Origin: Pseudomonas sp. BGr12
GTDB lineage: Bacteria; Pseudomonadota; Gammaproteobacteria; Pseudomonadales; Pseudomonadaceae
Reading direction: 5' to 3'
DNA length: 64,000 nt
Assembly (NCBI RefSeq): GCF_030272895.1
Contig: NZ_JALRNF010000034.1
Coordinates: forward strand, 12,713 to 76,712
Shown: positions 7,471 to 16,338 of the stretch, one piece after another
Layout: each line of letters opens with the position of its first letter
Numbering within the stretch: position 1 is the first letter of the stretch
Program-made: the position numbers and the translations under genes
Notes under the pieces: generated by a model
What the model saw: the letters and a program-made list of their open reading frames with translations, nothing else
Told to the model about the DNA's origin: nothing
Database searches by the model: none

Positions 7471-7498
7471 AAGGCACAGCCATCGCTGGCTGTGCCTT
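7471..7498. terminator. Hairpin after hmp
   Basis: AAGGCACAGCCA and TGGCTGTGCCTT form a perfect 12-bp stem with a TCGC loop, 31 bases past the hmp stop. There is no T run on either strand, so it may act as an RNA-stabilising hairpin rather than a strong intrinsic terminator. Confidence 0.5.
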
Positions 7499-7529
7499 GT
7501 CCTTTCAAGCGTGGTTCAGGGGAACCGGG

Positions 7530-8711
7530 TTATTCCAGGGCCGAGGCCGGACCGAAGAATTCGTAGCGGCTTTGCTGCTCGGGCACGCCCAGGCCCTTGA
7601 GGTGACGCTTGATCACGGCCATGAAGGCTTTGGGGCCGAGGAAGTAGGCGTCCAGGTCACGCTCCTGCGGCAACCACTGGCCCAGCTGGTCGGCACTGAG
7701 CAGGCCAACGGCATCGGCCGGCGCGCTGACGCCGTCGTCTTCGGCGTAGCAGTAGAAGCGCTTGAGTTGCGGGTGACGCGCCGCCAGGCTATCGACCCAG
7801 TCACGGAACGCATGCACCGCGCCGTTGCGTGCACAGTGAATGAAGTGCACCACACGACCGCTTTCCAGCGCACTTTCGAGCATCGGCAGGGTCGGGGTGA
7901 TGCCGACGCCGCCACTGATCAGCACCAGCGGCTTGTCGCTGCTGTTCAGGGTGAACTCACCCGATGGCGGGAAGAGCTTCAGGGTATCGCCGACCGCCAT
8001 CTGCTCGTGCAGGTAGTTGGACACCTTGCCACCGGCCTCGCGTTTGACGCTGATGCGATACTGGCCGTCGTTGCTCAGGGCCGACAGCGAATAGTTGCGG
8101 CGCTGCTCCACGCCGTCGATGAACAGTTGCAGACCGATGTACTGGCCTGGTTCGGCCGCAAGGATCGCACCGCCATCGACCGGGGCGAAGTAGAAGGAGA
8201 CGATTTCGCTGCTCTCCTCGACCCGCTGCACCAGCTTGAAGTCCCGCGCCCCGCGCCAGCCACCTGGAGCGGCAGCCTTCTGGTCGTAGACTGCACCTTC
8301 GGCACCGATAAGGATGTCGGCCAGCTGTTGATAGGCCGCGCCCCAGGCCGCAATCACCTCGGGGGTGGCGATTTCCTTGCCCAGCACTTCTTCGATGGCG
8401 CGCAACAGGCAGCTACCGACGATCGGGTAATGCTCCGGCAGGATCTGCAAGGCCACATGCTTGTTGATGATCTGGCCGACCAGGCCGCCCAGTTGTTCCA
8501 GCTGGTCGATGTGCCGGGCGTACATCAGCACGCCGTTGGCCAGTGCCCGAGGCTGGTCGCCACTGGCCTGGTGAGCCTGGTTGAACAGCGGGCGCACCTC
8601 GGGGTACTCGCTGAGCATCATTTTGTAGAAATGCGTGGTCAGCGCCTCGCCACCGCTTTCAAGCAGGGGAACGGTGGCTTTGACGATTGCACGGTCCTGG
8701 GCATTGAGCAT
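7530..8711 (-). CDS. hmp: Flavohemoprotein, nitric oxide dioxygenase
   Basis: A cytosolic 393-residue enzyme that oxidises NO to nitrate with O2 and NAD(P)H. Residues 1-135 form the globin domain, with FYKMM holding the B10 tyrosine and NKHVALQ the proximal haem histidine. Residues 150-255 are the FAD domain (RNYSLSA flavin motif). Residues 260-393 are the NAD-binding domain (LISGGVGITPTLPMLES; YFLGPKAFM). Length equals E. coli Hmp. It is divergent from the NO-responsive activator norR, the same arrangement as fhp/fhpR in P. aeruginosa, so NO induction through NorR is the natural reading. The promoter candidate is at 8758-8773. Confidence 0.97.
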   Translation of the reverse strand: MLNAQDRAIVKATVPLLESGGEALTTHFYKMMLSEYPEVRPLFNQAHQASGDQPRALANGVLMYARHIDQLEQLGGLVGQIINKHVALQILPEHYPIVGSCLLRAIEEVLGKEIATPEVIAAWGAAYQQLADILIGAEGAVYDQKAAAPGGWRGARDFKLVQRVEESSEIVSFYFAPVDGGAILAAEPGQYIGLQLFIDGVEQRRNYSLSALSNDGQYRISVKREAGGKVSNYLHEQMAVGDTLKLFPPSGEFTLNSSDKPLVLISGGVGITPTLPMLESALESGRVVHFIHCARNGAVHAFRDWVDSLAARHPQLKRFYCYAEDDGVSAPADAVGLLSADQLGQWLPQERDLDAYFLGPKAFMAVIKRHLKGLGVPEQQSRYEFFGPASALE

Positions 8712-8757
8712 GTGATGACTCCTGAGCCTGTGGCTTCTTGATGAATGCCTCGGTTAT

Positions 8758-8773
8758 TACATGATCCATGCCA
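8758..8773 (-). promoter_or_regulatory. Degenerate sigma-54-like promoter for hmp
   Basis: On the minus strand TGGCATGGATCATGTA resembles the sigma-54 element TGGCACG-N4-TTGCA with the -24 TGGCA intact but a weak -12 (ATGTA instead of TTGCA). It lies 47 bases upstream of the hmp ATG. NorR proteins activate sigma-54 promoters, so such an element is expected in this gap. Confidence 0.35.
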
Positions 8774-8798
8774 ACTTTAAAAACCATATAAATCAACA

Positions 8799-8816
8799 AC
8801 TTATAAATTAACAAGT
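8799..8816. promoter_or_regulatory. AT-rich inverted repeat in norR-hmp intergenic region
   Basis: ACTT-ATAAATTAAC-AAGT is an inverted repeat centred between the divergent genes, inside a stretch much more AT-rich than its surroundings. It lies 26-43 bases upstream of the sigma-54-like element and could be the NorR enhancer site. No clear NorR core triplicate was found. Confidence 0.3.
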
Positions 8817-8865
8817 CAAAAGGACAACAACTGCGATATAGTCATTTCGACCAACAGGAGTCTTT

Positions 8866-10419
8866 ATGACCGCAAAATCCCTGCTCACCGCCCTGCTGCC
8901 CCTGGTCAGCGACCTGTCTCGCGAGCTGCCCGAGCGCGAACGTTATCGCCGCCTGCTCGAAGCCATGCGCAGCCTGCTGCCCTGCGATGCCGCCGCGCTC
9001 CTGCGCCTGGACGGCGACTGGCTGGTGCCGCTGGCGGTCGACGGCTTGAGCACCGACACCCTGGGGCGGCGCTTCAAGGTCGATGAGCACCCACGCTTCG
9101 CGGCCATCCTCAGCCGTAGCACACCCACCCGCTTTGCCAGCGACAGCGAGCTGCCCGACCCCTACGACGGCTTGGTCGAAGGCCTGCACCAGCACCTGGA
9201 GGTGCACGACTGCATGGGCTGCCCACTGTTCGTCGATGAACAGCCCTGGGGCCTGATCACCCTGGATGCGCTGGACCCCGAACAGTTCCAGCAGGTCGAG
9301 GTCGATGCCCTGCAAGCCTTCGCCAGCCTGGCCGCGGCCACGGTCAACGTCGCCGAGCGTATCGAGCGCCTGGCCCTGCGCGCCGAGGATGAACACGAGC
9401 GTGCCGAGGTCTATCGCCAGGCCAGCGGCCAACAGCTCAAGGAACTGATCGGCCAGAGCAAGGCGCACAAGCGCCTGCTCGAAGAAATCCAGCTGGTGGC
9501 CAGCAGCGACCTGACCGTGCTGGTCACCGGCGAGACCGGCGTCGGCAAGGAGCTGGTGGCCCAGGCCATCCACCAGATGTCGGGCCGCGCCGAGCAACCG
9601 ATGATCAGCCTCAACTGCGCCGCCCTGCCCGACACCCTGGTGGAGAGCGAGCTGTTCGGCCATGTGCGCGGTGCCTTCACCGGCGCCGTTGGCGAGCGGC
9701 GCGGCAAGTTCGAACTGGCCAATGGCGGCACCCTGTTCCTCGATGAAGTCGGCGAGCTGTCGCTGACCGTGCAGGCCAAGCTGTTGCGGGTGCTGCAGAG
9801 CGGGCAACTGCAACGGCTGGGGTCGGACCAGGAGCACCGCGTCGATGTGCGCCTGATTGCCGCCACCAACCGCGACCTGGCCGAGGAAGTGCGCGCCGGG
9901 CGCTACCGCGCCGACTTCTATCACCGCCTGAGCGTCTACCCGTTGCTGGTGCCGCCCTTGCGCGAACGTGGTCGCGATGTGCTGTTGCTCAGCGGCTACT
10001 TTCTCGAACAGAACCGCTCGCGCATGGGCCTGGGCAGCCTGCGCCTGAGCAGCGAAGCCCAGGCCGCACTGCTGGCCTATGACTGGCCGGGCAACGTGCG
10101 CGAACTGGAGCACCTGATCGGCCGTTCGGCGCTCAAGGCCCTGGGCCAGCACCGTCAGCGGCCGAAGATTCTCACCCTCGATGCCACGGACTTGGACCTG
10201 CGCGCCGTCGAACCTGTCGCGCCCCAGAGCCCGGCCCCGCAGGCCACCGATGCGCCCCTGCCCGCCGGTGACCTGCGCCAGGCCCTGGACGGCTACCAGC
10301 GCCTGCTGGTCCAGGCGTGCCTTGAGCGCCATCAGCACAACTGGGCCAGCGCCGCCCGCGAGCTGGGCCTGGACCGCGCCAACCTCAGTCGCCTGGCCCG
10401 GCGCCTGGGCCTGCGCTGA
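8866..10419 (+). CDS. norR: NorR-type nitric-oxide-responsive sigma-54 activator
   Basis: A 517-residue three-domain activator. The N-terminal GAF domain (about 20-170), which in NorR holds the NO-sensing non-haem iron, contains DCMGCPLF with the conserved cysteine. The AAA+ domain (about 190-425) has Walker A GETGVGKE, the sigma-54-contact loop GAFTGA and Walker B TLFLDEVGEL. The C-terminal Fis-type helix-turn-helix contains NWASAARELGLDRANLSRLA. The ATG is preceded by AGGAG. It is divergent from hmp and is the obvious regulator of that gene; the P. aeruginosa counterpart is called fhpR. Confidence 0.95.
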   Translation: MTAKSLLTALLPLVSDLSRELPERERYRRLLEAMRSLLPCDAAALLRLDGDWLVPLAVDGLSTDTLGRRFKVDEHPRFAAILSRSTPTRFASDSELPDPYDGLVEGLHQHLEVHDCMGCPLFVDEQPWGLITLDALDPEQFQQVEVDALQAFASLAAATVNVAERIERLALRAEDEHERAEVYRQASGQQLKELIGQSKAHKRLLEEIQLVASSDLTVLVTGETGVGKELVAQAIHQMSGRAEQPMISLNCAALPDTLVESELFGHVRGAFTGAVGERRGKFELANGGTLFLDEVGELSLTVQAKLLRVLQSGQLQRLGSDQEHRVDVRLIAATNRDLAEEVRAGRYRADFYHRLSVYPLLVPPLRERGRDVLLLSGYFLEQNRSRMGLGSLRLSSEAQAALLAYDWPGNVRELEHLIGRSALKALGQHRQRPKILTLDATDLDLRAVEPVAPQSPAPQATDAPLPAGDLRQALDGYQRLLVQACLERHQHNWASAARELGLDRANLSRLARRLGLR

Positions 10420-10500
10420 TTTGGCCCGGATGATTAAAGCCACGGGCGGGCGGGTCGATAACCCGGCATCGCCCCCATTCACTCTGTCCTGAAGGTGCCC

Positions 10501-11400
10501 ATGGCCACGCAAAATGCCCGCGCGGACTCGTTGTCGCTGCTGCTGTTCACCCTGCGCAGCGGCAAGCTGATGGCGATCAACCTGCTCAAGGTCAGTGAAA
10601 TCATCCCCTGCCCGCCGCTGACCAAGCTGCCGGAGTCGCACCCCCACGTCAAAGGCGTGGCCACCCTGCGGGGCAACTCGCTGTCGGTGATCGACCTGTC
10701 CCGGGCCATCGGCGAGCGGCCCCTGGAAGACCCGCAGGGCGGCTGCCTGATCGTCACCGATATCAGCCGTTCCCGCCAGGGCCTACATGTGCAGGCCGTG
10801 AGCCGGATCGTCCATTGCCTGAGTACCGACATCAAACCGCCGCCCTATGGCGCGGGCAGCAAGTCGTTCATCACCGGCGTGACCCGGGTCGACAACACCC
10901 TGGTGCAGGTGCTGGATATCGAAAAGGTCATCCACGGCATCGCCCCGCCGGTGCACGAGCCCATCAGCCATGAACTGAGCAGCGAAGACGCCGCGGTGCT
11001 GGCCGCCACCAATATCCTGGTGGTCGATGACAGCCAGGTCGCCCTGCAACAGTCGGTGCACACCCTGCGCAGCCTCGGCATCGAATGCCACACCGCACGC
11101 AGCGCCAAGGATGCGATGAATACCCTACTGGAGCTGCAAGGCACCGAGCGGGAAATCAACGTGGTAGTGTCGGATATCGAAATGTCCGAGATGGACGGTT
11201 TCGCCTTCACCCGCACCCTGCGCGAGACTCCGGATTTCCAGCACCTCTACGTGCTGTTGCACACCTCCCTGGACAGCGCCATGAACAGCGAGAAGGCCAG
11301 GCTTGCCGGCGCCAACGCGGTGCTGACCAAGTTCTCCTCGCCGGAGCTGACCGACTGCCTGGTCGTTGCCGCACGGGCCGTGGCCTTCGAAGAACGCTGA
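10501..11400 (+). CDS. CheV-type chemotaxis coupling protein (CheW-receiver fusion)
   Basis: A 299-residue soluble protein with an N-terminal CheW-like domain (about 10-160: LLFTLRSGKLMAINLLKVSE; GVATLRGNSLSVIDLSRAIG) and a C-terminal response-regulator receiver domain (about 175-295). The receiver has the acidic pair (LVVDDSQ), the phosphoacceptor Asp (VVVSDIEMSEMDGF) and the conserved Lys (AVLTKFSSPE). CheV proteins couple chemoreceptors to CheA and are tuned by phosphorylation. The ATG at 10501 has GAAGG seven bases upstream. It stands alone, with no other che genes nearby. Confidence 0.93.
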   Translation: MATQNARADSLSLLLFTLRSGKLMAINLLKVSEIIPCPPLTKLPESHPHVKGVATLRGNSLSVIDLSRAIGERPLEDPQGGCLIVTDISRSRQGLHVQAVSRIVHCLSTDIKPPPYGAGSKSFITGVTRVDNTLVQVLDIEKVIHGIAPPVHEPISHELSSEDAAVLAATNILVVDDSQVALQQSVHTLRSLGIECHTARSAKDAMNTLLELQGTEREINVVVSDIEMSEMDGFAFTRTLRETPDFQHLYVLLHTSLDSAMNSEKARLAGANAVLTKFSSPELTDCLVVAARAVAFEER

Positions 11401-11423
11401 TACATAGCCGCGGGTCCCTGGAC

Positions 11424-11451
11424 TTGAAAGTGCTTGAGCCTCAGGCACAAT
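11424..11451 (+). promoter_or_regulatory. Sigma-70-like promoter for small exported protein
   Basis: TTGAAA and CACAAT are separated by 16 bases, ending 28 bases before the ATG at 11480. The -35 matches TTGACA at five of six positions; the -10 is moderate. Confidence 0.35.
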
Positions 11452-11479
11452 CGGGCCCCTCGCCTCTTGGGACTTGCGC

Positions 11480-11791
11480 ATGAAAGCCACTCTTTTCACC
11501 CTGCTCGGCTGCGCTGCTGTCAGCACCGTCGCCCAGGCCTCCAGCGACCAGGCCTGGGACCAGCACTACCAGCAGATGAACCAGCGTTGCATCGCCGCCA
11601 GCGGCCTGAAGGATGCCAGGGCCCTGGGCAAGCCGGCCGAGTTCGACGACCGGGTTGGCTACAGCGCTCTGCTGCTTGAGGGCCGTTACCCGCAAAAGCA
11701 CATGAACAACCGCAGGGGCACCGAACTGTGCCTGTACGACAACCAGCGCAAGGCTGCCTTCGTCACCGAATGGACACCTGGAAAACCGTGA
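11480..11791 (+). CDS. Small exported protein of unknown function
   Basis: The 103-residue product starts with a clear signal peptide (MKATLFTLLGCAAVSTVAQA, cleavage before SSDQ) and a mature part of about 83 residues with two cysteines (NQRCIAAS; TELCLYDNQRK) that could form a disulfide in the periplasm. No family is recognised. Downstream of the stop, the same frame continues ADYYSPIGFN before a second stop, and another frame reads coding-like residues, so the C-terminus may have been altered by a frameshift or the stop may be new. Confidence 0.6.
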   Translation: MKATLFTLLGCAAVSTVAQASSDQAWDQHYQQMNQRCIAASGLKDARALGKPAEFDDRVGYSALLLEGRYPQKHMNNRRGTELCLYDNQRKAAFVTEWTPGKP

Positions 11792-11877
11792 ACGCTGCTG
11801 CCCCTTGCATGCGCAGCTGGAGGCCTGTGGTGCCCGGGTGCGGACTACTACAGTCCCATCGGTTTCAACTGATCCCT

Positions 11878-11947
11878 GTAGGAGCGGGCTTGCCCCGCGA
11901 TCGTGTACCGCCGGCCACATCGCATCGCGGGGCAAGCCCGCTCCTAC
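11878..11947. repeat. REP doublet (REPIN)
   Basis: Two inward-facing standard Pseudomonas REPs (GTAGGAGCGGGCTTGCCCCG and its inverse) separated by about 20 bases. It sits between the small exported protein and the RND operon promoter and can fold into a long hairpin, which would insulate or stabilise the upstream mRNA. Confidence 0.9.
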
Positions 11948-11966
11948 CACCAGGCAGCCGTTCCAA

Positions 11967-11983
11967 GCTGTCAGCGCTGTCAG
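11967..11983 (+). promoter_or_regulatory. Tandem 8-mer direct repeat upstream of the RND operon
   Basis: GCTGTCAG-C-GCTGTCAG is a perfect tandem repeat with nine-base period, about 35 bases upstream of a TATAAA hexamer (12017-12022) before the adaptor gene. OmpR-family regulators bind tandem direct repeats, and such a regulator is encoded at the end of this operon, so it is a candidate autoregulatory site. Confidence 0.35.
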
Positions 11984-12061
11984 TTGGCGGTCACGCTGCT
12001 GACCGGGTCGGGGCGCTATAAACTAGCCGTACCATCCCTTCGTCGGCGGTGCCCAGCCAGC

Positions 12062-13231
12062 ATGCGAACCCAGTCCCGTACCCTCGTGCTCAGCCTCGCC
12101 GTCCTGCTTGCCTTGGCAGGGGCCGGCTGGTGGCTGTTCGCGCGCCCGGGCGATGAAACCGTCCGCAAGGCGCCGAGCATCCCGGTGCGAGTGGTCAGCG
12201 TCAAACAGCAGGACGTGCCGCGCTACGTCAGCGGCATCGGCTCGGTGCTGTCGCTGCACAGCGTGGTGATCCGCCCACAGGTCGAAGGGGTACTGACCCG
12301 CCTGCTGGTCAAGGAAGGCCAATGGGTCAAGCAAGGCGACCTGCTGGCGACCATCGACGACCGCTCGATTCGTGCCAGCCTCGAACAGGCCCAGGCCCAG
12401 CTGGGGCAAAGCCAGGCGCAGTTGCAGGTGGCCGGTGTCGACCTCAAGCGCTACCGGCTGCTGAGCACCGACAACAGCGTGTCGCGCCAGACCCTGGATC
12501 AACAGCAGGCGCTGTTCAACCAGTTGCAAGCGACGGTGCTCGGTCACCAGGCGGCGATTGCTGCCGCCCAGGTGCAGTTGTCCTACACCCAGATTCGTTC
12601 CCCGGTGACCGGTCGGGTGGGCATTCGCAATGTCGATGAAGGCAACTTCCTGCGGGTGGCCGATACCCAGGGGCTGTTCAGCGTCACCCAGATCGACCCG
12701 ATCGGGGTCGAGTTCTCCCTGCCGCAACAGATGCTGCCGACCCTGCAGGCGCTGCTCAAGGCGCAGGCGCCTGCCGCTGTCCAGGCCTTCCTGGAAGGTG
12801 ACGGCGACAGCGGCGGCACCTTGCTCGGCGAGGGCAAACTGACCCTGATCGACAACCAGGTGGCCGCCAACACCGGCACCATCCGGGTCAAGGCCGAATT
12901 CGCCAACCCCGACGCCCGCCTCTGGCCCGGCCAACTGGTGACCCTCAAGCTGCAGACCGCCCTGGACCAGGATGCCCTGGTGGTGCCGCCCCAGGTGGTG
13001 CAACGCGGCATCGACGGGCACTTTGTCTACCGACTGGTGGGCGACAAGGTCGAGAGCGTGCCGGTCAAGGTGCTGTACCAGGACAGTGTGCTGAACATCG
13101 TCGCCGGGGTCGGCAAGGGCGACAAACTGGTGTCCGACGGCCAGTCGCGCCTCAAGCCCGGCGCCACCGTCGAAGTGGCCGCCGACAACGCCGCTCCCGA
13201 GGATGTCGCCGACCGCCAGGTGAAGCCATGA
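12062..13231 (+). CDS. RND efflux periplasmic adaptor (MdtA/MexM-like)
   Basis: A 389-residue membrane-fusion protein that bridges an RND pump to an outer-membrane channel. An N-terminal signal/anchor (LVLSLAVLLALAGAGWWLFA) is followed by the lipoyl half-motifs (RPQVEGVLTRLLVKEGQWVK), a coiled-coil hairpin (about 105-175: ASLEQAQAQLGQSQAQLQVA), a beta-barrel and a membrane-proximal domain (LVVPPQVVQRGIDGHFVYRL). The ATG at 12062 is chosen because it begins the signal sequence; the frame is open far upstream through the REP. Its stop overlaps the pump start by ATGA. Confidence 0.93.
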   Translation: MRTQSRTLVLSLAVLLALAGAGWWLFARPGDETVRKAPSIPVRVVSVKQQDVPRYVSGIGSVLSLHSVVIRPQVEGVLTRLLVKEGQWVKQGDLLATIDDRSIRASLEQAQAQLGQSQAQLQVAGVDLKRYRLLSTDNSVSRQTLDQQQALFNQLQATVLGHQAAIAAAQVQLSYTQIRSPVTGRVGIRNVDEGNFLRVADTQGLFSVTQIDPIGVEFSLPQQMLPTLQALLKAQAPAAVQAFLEGDGDSGGTLLGEGKLTLIDNQVAANTGTIRVKAEFANPDARLWPGQLVTLKLQTALDQDALVVPPQVVQRGIDGHFVYRLVGDKVESVPVKVLYQDSVLNIVAGVGKGDKLVSDGQSRLKPGATVEVAADNAAPEDVADRQVKP

Positions 13232-16200
13232 AAGCCCGGGGCTCGCTTTCGGCCTGGTGCATCGACCGCCCGGTCGCCACCCTGCTGCTGACTTTCGCCC
13301 TGGTGCTGCTCGGGGTCATCGCCTTTCCGCGCCTGCCGGTCGCGCCCTTGCCGGAGGCTGATTTCCCCACCATCCAGGTCACCGCGCAGCTGCCCGGCGC
13401 CAGCCCCGAAACCATGGCCTCGTCGGTGGCCACCCCGCTGGAGGTGCAGTTCAGCTCCATCCCCGGCATGACCCAGATGACCTCCAGCAGCGCCCTGGGC
13501 TCGACCAGCCTGATCCTGCAGTTCACCCTGGAAAAAAGCATCGACACCGCCGCCCAGGAAGTCCAGGCGGCGATCAACACCGCCACCGCCCGCCTGCCCC
13601 AGGACATGCCCAGCCCGCCGACCTGGCGCAAGGTCAACCCGGCCGACAGCCCGGTGCTGATCCTCACCGTCAGCTCCGCGCAGATGCCCGCCAATGAACT
13701 GAGCGACTACGCCGAAACCCTGCTGGCCCGGCAGTTGAGCCAGATCGACGGGGTCGGCCTGATCAACATCACCGGCCAACTGCGCCCGGCGATCCGCGTA
13801 CAGGCCCAGCCGGAGAAACTCGCCGCCCTCGGCCTGACCCTGGCCGACCTGCGCCAGTCCATCCAGCAGACCAGCCTGAACCTGGCCAAGGGCGCGTTGT
13901 ACGGCGAGAACAGCGTCTCGACCCTGGCCACCAACGACCAGTTGTTCCATCCCGAGGAGTACGCCCAGCTGATCGTCTCCTACCGCGATGGCGCACCGGT
14001 ACACCTCAAGGATGTCGCCAAGGTCATCAATGGCGCCGAGAACGCCTACGTCAAGGCCTGGTCCGGGGAGCAGCAGGGCCTCAACCTGGTGGTGTTCCGC
14101 CAGCCGGGCGCGAACATTGTCGATACCGTCGACCGGGTCATGGACGCCCTGCCGGGCCTTGAGCAGATGCTCCCGGCCTCGGTCCAGGTCTCGGTGCTCA
14201 ACGACCGCACGCAGACCATCCGCGCCTCGCTGCGCGAAGTGGAAGTCACCCTGCTGATCGCCGTCGCCCTGGTGATCGGGGTGATGGCGCTGTTCCTGCG
14301 CCAGTGGTCGGCGACCCTGATCGTCTCCAGTGTGCTGGGGGTGTCGCTGGTCGCCAGTTTCGCCCTGATGTACCTGTTCGGCTTCAGCCTGAACAACCTG
14401 ACCCTGGTGGCCATCGTCATTGCCGTGGGCTTCGTGGTCGATGACGCCATCGTCGTGGTGGAGAATATCCACCGTCACCTGGAAGCCGGCGACAGCATGC
14501 GCGAGGCAGCGATCAAGGGCTCGGGCGAAATCGGCTTCACCGTGGTGTCGATCAGCTTCTCGCTGGTGGCGGCGTTCATTCCGCTGCTGTTCATGGGTGG
14601 CGTGGTGGGCCGGCTGTTCAAGGAGTTCGCCCTCACCGCCACCTCGACCATCCTGGTTTCGGTGCTGGTCTCGCTGACCCTGGCGCCCACCCTCTGCGCC
14701 CTGTTCATGGACCGTCCCGGGCACGACGCGCAGCACACGACCGGCCTGGGCGAGCGCCTGTTGGCCTGGTACGAGCGCGCACTGGTCAAGGCCCTGGCTC
14801 ACCAGCGGCTGATGCTGGGTATCTTCACCGTGACCCTGGCACTGGCGGTGGTCGGCTATGCCGCCATTCCCAAGGGCTTCTTCCCGGTCCAGGACACCGG
14901 CTTCGTGCTCGGCACCAGCGAAGCGGCGGCGGATGTGTCCTACCCGGACATGATCAAGAAGCACCAGGCCCTGGCCAAGGTGATCGAGGCCGACCCTGCG
15001 GTACGGGCCTTCTCCCATGCCGTGGGCGTCACCGGCAGCAACCAGACCATCGCCAACGGCCGCTTCTGGATCGCCCTCAAGGACCGTGGCGAGCGCGATG
15101 TCTCGGCCAGCGAATTCATCGACCGCCTGCGCCCGCAACTGGCCAAGGTGCCGGGGGTGGTCCTGTACATGCGCGCCGGCCAGGACATCAACCTGAGCTC
15201 CGGCCCCAGCCGCAGCCAGTACCAGTACGTACTCAAGAGCAACGACGGCGCGGCGCTCAACCTCTGGACCCAGCGCCTGACCGAACGCCTGAAGGCAAGC
15301 CCCGAATTTCGCGACCTGTCCAACGACCTGCAACTGGGCGCCAGCGTCACCCGTATCGACATCGACCGCCGCGCCGCCGCGCGCTTCGGCCTGACCACCG
15401 CCGACGTCGACCAGGCCCTCTACGATGCCTTCGGCCAGCGCCAGATCAGTGAATTCCAGACCGAAACCAACCAGTACAAGGTGATCCTCGAACTCGACGC
15501 CCGCCAGCGCGGCAAGGCCGAGAGCCTCAACTACTTCTACCTGCGCTCGCCGCTGAGCGGCGAGATGGTGCCGCTGTCGGTGCTGGCCAAGGTCGCGCCA
15601 CCGAGCACCGGGCCATTGTCGATCAGCCATGACGGCCTGTTCCCGGCGGCCAACCTGTCGTTCAACCTGGCACCGGGGGTGGCCCTGGGCGATGCCGTGC
15701 GCATCCTCGAACGCACCCAGCGCGAGCTGGGCATGCCCGACTCGATCATCGGCACCTTCCAGGGTGCGGCCCAGGCCTTCCAGAGTTCACTGTCGAGCCA
15801 GCCGTGGCTGATCCTCGCCGCGCTGGTGGCGGTGTACATCATCCTCGGCGTGCTCTACGAGAGCTTCGTCCACCCGCTGACCATCATCTCCACCCTGCCC
15901 TCGGCCGGCCTCGGCGCCCTGGCGCTGCTCTGGCTGACCGGCCAGGACTTCAGCATCATGGGCCTGATCGGCATCGTGCTGCTGATCGGCATCGTCAAGA
16001 AGAACGGCATCCTGCTCATCGACTTCGCCCTGGATGCCCAGCGCAACCTGGGCCTGAGTCCCGAGCAGGCCATCCACCAGGCCTGCCTGACACGCTTCCG
16101 GCCGATCATGATGACCACCCTCGCCGCCCTGCTCGGCGCGGTGCCGCTGATGTTCGGGGTCGGTGCCGGCGCCGAGCTGCGCCAGCCCCTGGGCATCGCC

Positions 16201-16329
16201 GTGGTCGGCGGGCTGGTGGTCAGCCAGGCGCTGACACTGTTCACCACGCCAATCATATACTTGGCCCTGGAACGCCTGTTCCATCGGCGCCGGGCGTCCG
16301 TGAACCTGGCGCAGCCCAATGCCCGTTGA
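13228..16329 (+). CDS. RND multidrug efflux pump subunit (MexN/MdtB-like)
   Basis: A 1033-residue inner-membrane proton/drug antiporter with the RND layout: TM1 (LLLTFALVLLGVIAF), a large periplasmic loop, TM2-6 carrying the proton-relay Asp pair in FVVDDAIVVVENIHRH, a second loop, and TM7-12 (LILAALVAVYIILGVLYESF; GLIGIVLLIGIVKKNGILLI). The order adaptor-pump-response regulator-sensor, with no outer-membrane channel gene, is that of P. aeruginosa mexMN (PA1435-PA1436) and PA1437-PA1438, a pump that uses OprM and acts on phenicols. Whether substrates are the same is inference. Confidence 0.95.
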   Translation: MKARGSLSAWCIDRPVATLLLTFALVLLGVIAFPRLPVAPLPEADFPTIQVTAQLPGASPETMASSVATPLEVQFSSIPGMTQMTSSSALGSTSLILQFTLEKSIDTAAQEVQAAINTATARLPQDMPSPPTWRKVNPADSPVLILTVSSAQMPANELSDYAETLLARQLSQIDGVGLINITGQLRPAIRVQAQPEKLAALGLTLADLRQSIQQTSLNLAKGALYGENSVSTLATNDQLFHPEEYAQLIVSYRDGAPVHLKDVAKVINGAENAYVKAWSGEQQGLNLVVFRQPGANIVDTVDRVMDALPGLEQMLPASVQVSVLNDRTQTIRASLREVEVTLLIAVALVIGVMALFLRQWSATLIVSSVLGVSLVASFALMYLFGFSLNNLTLVAIVIAVGFVVDDAIVVVENIHRHLEAGDSMREAAIKGSGEIGFTVVSISFSLVAAFIPLLFMGGVVGRLFKEFALTATSTILVSVLVSLTLAPTLCALFMDRPGHDAQHTTGLGERLLAWYERALVKALAHQRLMLGIFTVTLALAVVGYAAIPKGFFPVQDTGFVLGTSEAAADVSYPDMIKKHQALAKVIEADPAVRAFSHAVGVTGSNQTIANGRFWIALKDRGERDVSASEFIDRLRPQLAKVPGVVLYMRAGQDINLSSGPSRSQYQYVLKSNDGAALNLWTQRLTERLKASPEFRDLSNDLQLGASVTRIDIDRRAAARFGLTTADVDQALYDAFGQRQISEFQTETNQYKVILELDARQRGKAESLNYFYLRSPLSGEMVPLSVLAKVAPPSTGPLSISHDGLFPAANLSFNLAPGVALGDAVRILERTQRELGMPDSIIGTFQGAAQAFQSSLSSQPWLILAALVAVYIILGVLYESFVHPLTIISTLPSAGLGALALLWLTGQDFSIMGLIGIVLLIGIVKKNGILLIDFALDAQRNLGLSPEQAIHQACLTRFRPIMMTTLAALLGAVPLMFGVGAGAELRQPLGIAVVGGLVVSQALTLFTTPIIYLALERLFHRRRASVNLAQPNAR

Positions 16330-16338
16330 GAGCCGACC

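Noticed and set aside
8866..10419. The norR product as an NtrC-type nitrogen regulator
   Set aside because: The N-terminal GAF with DCMGCP and the divergent hmp gene fit NorR; there is no receiver domain.
13027..15630. 867-codon open frame antisense to the RND pump
   Set aside because: High-GC shadow of the pump and adaptor genes: composition dominated by Gly, Gln, His and Ala, no domain, and no ribosome site.
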